Shown: one piece after another, positions 4,360 to 5,474 of the stretch
Position numbering within the stretch: the stretch's first letter is position 1
Layout: every line of letters begins with the position of its first letter
Assembly (NCBI GenBank): GCA_017961385.1
Contig: JAGCXJ010000301.1
Span: 1 to 5,474 of the forward strand
Source: Lachnospiraceae bacterium
GTDB lineage: Bacteria > Bacillota > Clostridia > Lachnospirales > Lachnospiraceae
Length of the DNA: 5,474 nucleotides
Direction of reading: 5' to 3'
The notes under the pieces: model-generated
What the model was told of the DNA's origin: nothing
What the model saw: the letters and a program-made list of their open reading frames with translations, nothing else
Database searches by the model: none
Made by a program: the position numbers and the translations under genes

Positions 4360-5474
4360 ATGTCATACGTTGACGAGGTACTTGAGAAAGTAAAGAAAAG
4401 AGATGCGGATCAGCCTGAATTCATCCAGGCAGTAACAGAGGTGCTTGAGACACTTAAGCCCGTTATTGAAAAGGACGAGGAGAAATACCGCAAGCTAGCT
4501 ATCCTTGAGAGGATCACAGAGCCTGATCGTCAGATCATGTTCAGAGTTCCCTGGGTTGATGACAACGGCCAGGTACAGGTAAACAGAGGTTTCCGTGTAC
4601 AGTTTAACAATGCTATAGGACCTTACAAGGGAGGACTCAGACTTCATCCTTCAGTAAACCTTGGTATCATCAAGTTCCTCGGTTTCGAGCAGATCTTCAA
4701 GAACAGCCTTACAACACTTCCCATCGGCGGCGGCAAGGGCGGTTCAGACTTCGACCCCAAGGGCAAGTCAGACAATGAGATCATGAAGTTCTGCCAGAGC
4801 TTTATGACAGAGCTTTCAAAATATATCGGAGCTGACGAGGACGTTCCTGCCGGTGATATCGGTACAGGCGCTCGTGAGATCGGTTTCATGTTTGGTCAGT
4901 ACAAGAGGATCAAGGGCCTTTACGAAGGCGTTCTTACAGGTAAGGGCCTTACATACGGCGGTTCTCTTGCTCGTACAGAAGCTACAGGCTACGGTCTTCT
5001 TTATCTTACAGAAGAGATGGTTAAGTGCCACGGCGATAAGATGGAAGGCAAGGTAGTAGCTGTTTCAGGTTCAGGTAACGTTGCTATATATGCATGCCAG
5101 AAGGCTATACAGCTCGGCGCAAAGGTTGTTACAGTTTCTGATTCAACAGGCTGGATCTATGATGAGGAAGGTATCGATGTAGCACTTCTTAAGGAAGTAA
5201 AGGAAGTTAAGAGAGCACGTCTTACAGAGTACGCTGCAGCTCGTCCTTCTGCAAAGTATTTTGAGAAGAAGAACGGTGAGCACGGTGTATGGCAGTACAA
5301 GGTTGATATCGCTCTTCCCTGCGCTACACAGAACGAGCTTGACATCGAAGATGCTAAGATGCTCGTAGCAAACGGTGTACAGTATGTTGCAGAAGGTGCT
5401 AACATGCCTACAACTATCGAAGCTACTCAGTACTTCCAGAAGAACAACGTACCTTTCGTTGGCGGTAAGGCTGC
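4360..5474 (+). CDS. gdhA: Glutamate dehydrogenase, probably NADP-dependent (partial, 3' end outside window)
   Basis: The first 371 residues of a hexameric-type glutamate dehydrogenase are present; the family is about 445-450 residues, so the last 75 or so are missing. It interconverts 2-oxoglutarate plus ammonia and glutamate in the cytoplasm. Landmarks: glutamate-binding Lys90 (GPYKGGLR) and Lys114; catalytic Lys126 in PIGGGKGGSD; catalytic Asp166 in VPAGDIGTG; the Rossmann motif SGSGNVA at 236-242; SDSTG at 260-264; and LPCATQNEL and AEGANMPTT near the C-terminal part. SGSGNVA and SDS resemble NADP-dependent E. coli GdhA more than NAD-dependent clostridial enzymes, so an anabolic role is inferred; cofactor choice is not proven. 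The start follows AGGAGGA (4346-4352) by 7 nt. Codon use is strongly biased (GGT/GGC, CGT, CTT, ACA), unlike the GGA/AGA-rich met operon, suggesting high expression. Confidence 0.95.
   Translation, partial: MSYVDEVLEKVKKRDADQPEFIQAVTEVLETLKPVIEKDEEKYRKLAILERITEPDRQIMFRVPWVDDNGQVQVNRGFRVQFNNAIGPYKGGLRLHPSVNLGIIKFLGFEQIFKNSLTTLPIGGGKGGSDFDPKGKSDNEIMKFCQSFMTELSKYIGADEDVPAGDIGTGAREIGFMFGQYKRIKGLYEGVLTGKGLTYGGSLARTEATGYGLLYLTEEMVKCHGDKMEGKVVAVSGSGNVAIYACQKAIQLGAKVVTVSDSTGWIYDEEGIDVALLKEVKEVKRARLTEYAAARPSAKYFEKKNGEHGVWQYKVDIALPCATQNELDIEDAKMLVANGVQYVAEGANMPTTIEATQYFQKNNVPFVGGKA

Noticed and set aside
4644..5405. Frames overlapping gdhA (minus 4644-4889, 4816-5031, 5157-5405; plus 4853-5056)
   Set aside because: All lie within the strongly conserved gdhA frame and encode nothing recognisable.

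Overview
The window looks like chromosomal DNA of a low-to-moderate-GC anaerobic Firmicute, probably Clostridia of the Lachnospiraceae type. This is inferred from strong AGGAGG-type ribosome binding sites, heavy AGA/ATA/GGA codon use in the ordinary genes, a clostridial-style mccB-mccA gene order and a tRNA gene with no encoded CCA. No species can be named from the sequence alone. All supported genes lie on the + strand.

Layout: (1) 1-114 is the 3' end of an unrecognised coding sequence. (2) 122-191 folds as a cloverleaf with a CAU anticodon and several non-standard positions. It is followed by hairpins at 193-236 that may end its transcript. (3) 298-461 is a compact leader: a 37-codon ORF with a good ribosome binding site and a Cys-Thr-Cys-Cys run, three tandem in-frame stop codons, then a strong intrinsic terminator. 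Part of the ORF can pair with the terminator 5' arm. This has the architecture of a ribosome-mediated cysteine attenuator. (4) 500-4223 is a tight four-gene operon: a cystathionine gamma-lyase/synthase family enzyme (mccB-like), a cystathionine beta-synthase/O-acetylserine lyase family enzyme (mccA-like), and the ATPase (metN, with NIL domain) and permease (metI) of a methionine-type ABC importer. No binding-protein gene (metQ) is present. (5) 4236-4326 holds a near-consensus sigma-A promoter followed almost at once by a roughly 20-bp hairpin and a T-run. (6) 4360-5474 is the start of gdhA, probably NADP-type glutamate dehydrogenase, cut by the window end.

Working together: MetNI would import methionine or a related sulfur amino acid. 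MccA would condense homocysteine with serine or O-acetylserine to cystathionine, and MccB would cleave cystathionine to cysteine (reverse transsulfuration). A leader peptide that stalls ribosomes when Cys-tRNA is scarce would switch on genes that produce cysteine, so the regulator and the genes fit each other. gdhA is a separate unit of nitrogen assimilation with its own promoter and structured leader. The best candidates for something little described are the cysteine leader-peptide attenuator, the odd CAU tRNA beside it, and the terminator-like leader of gdhA.
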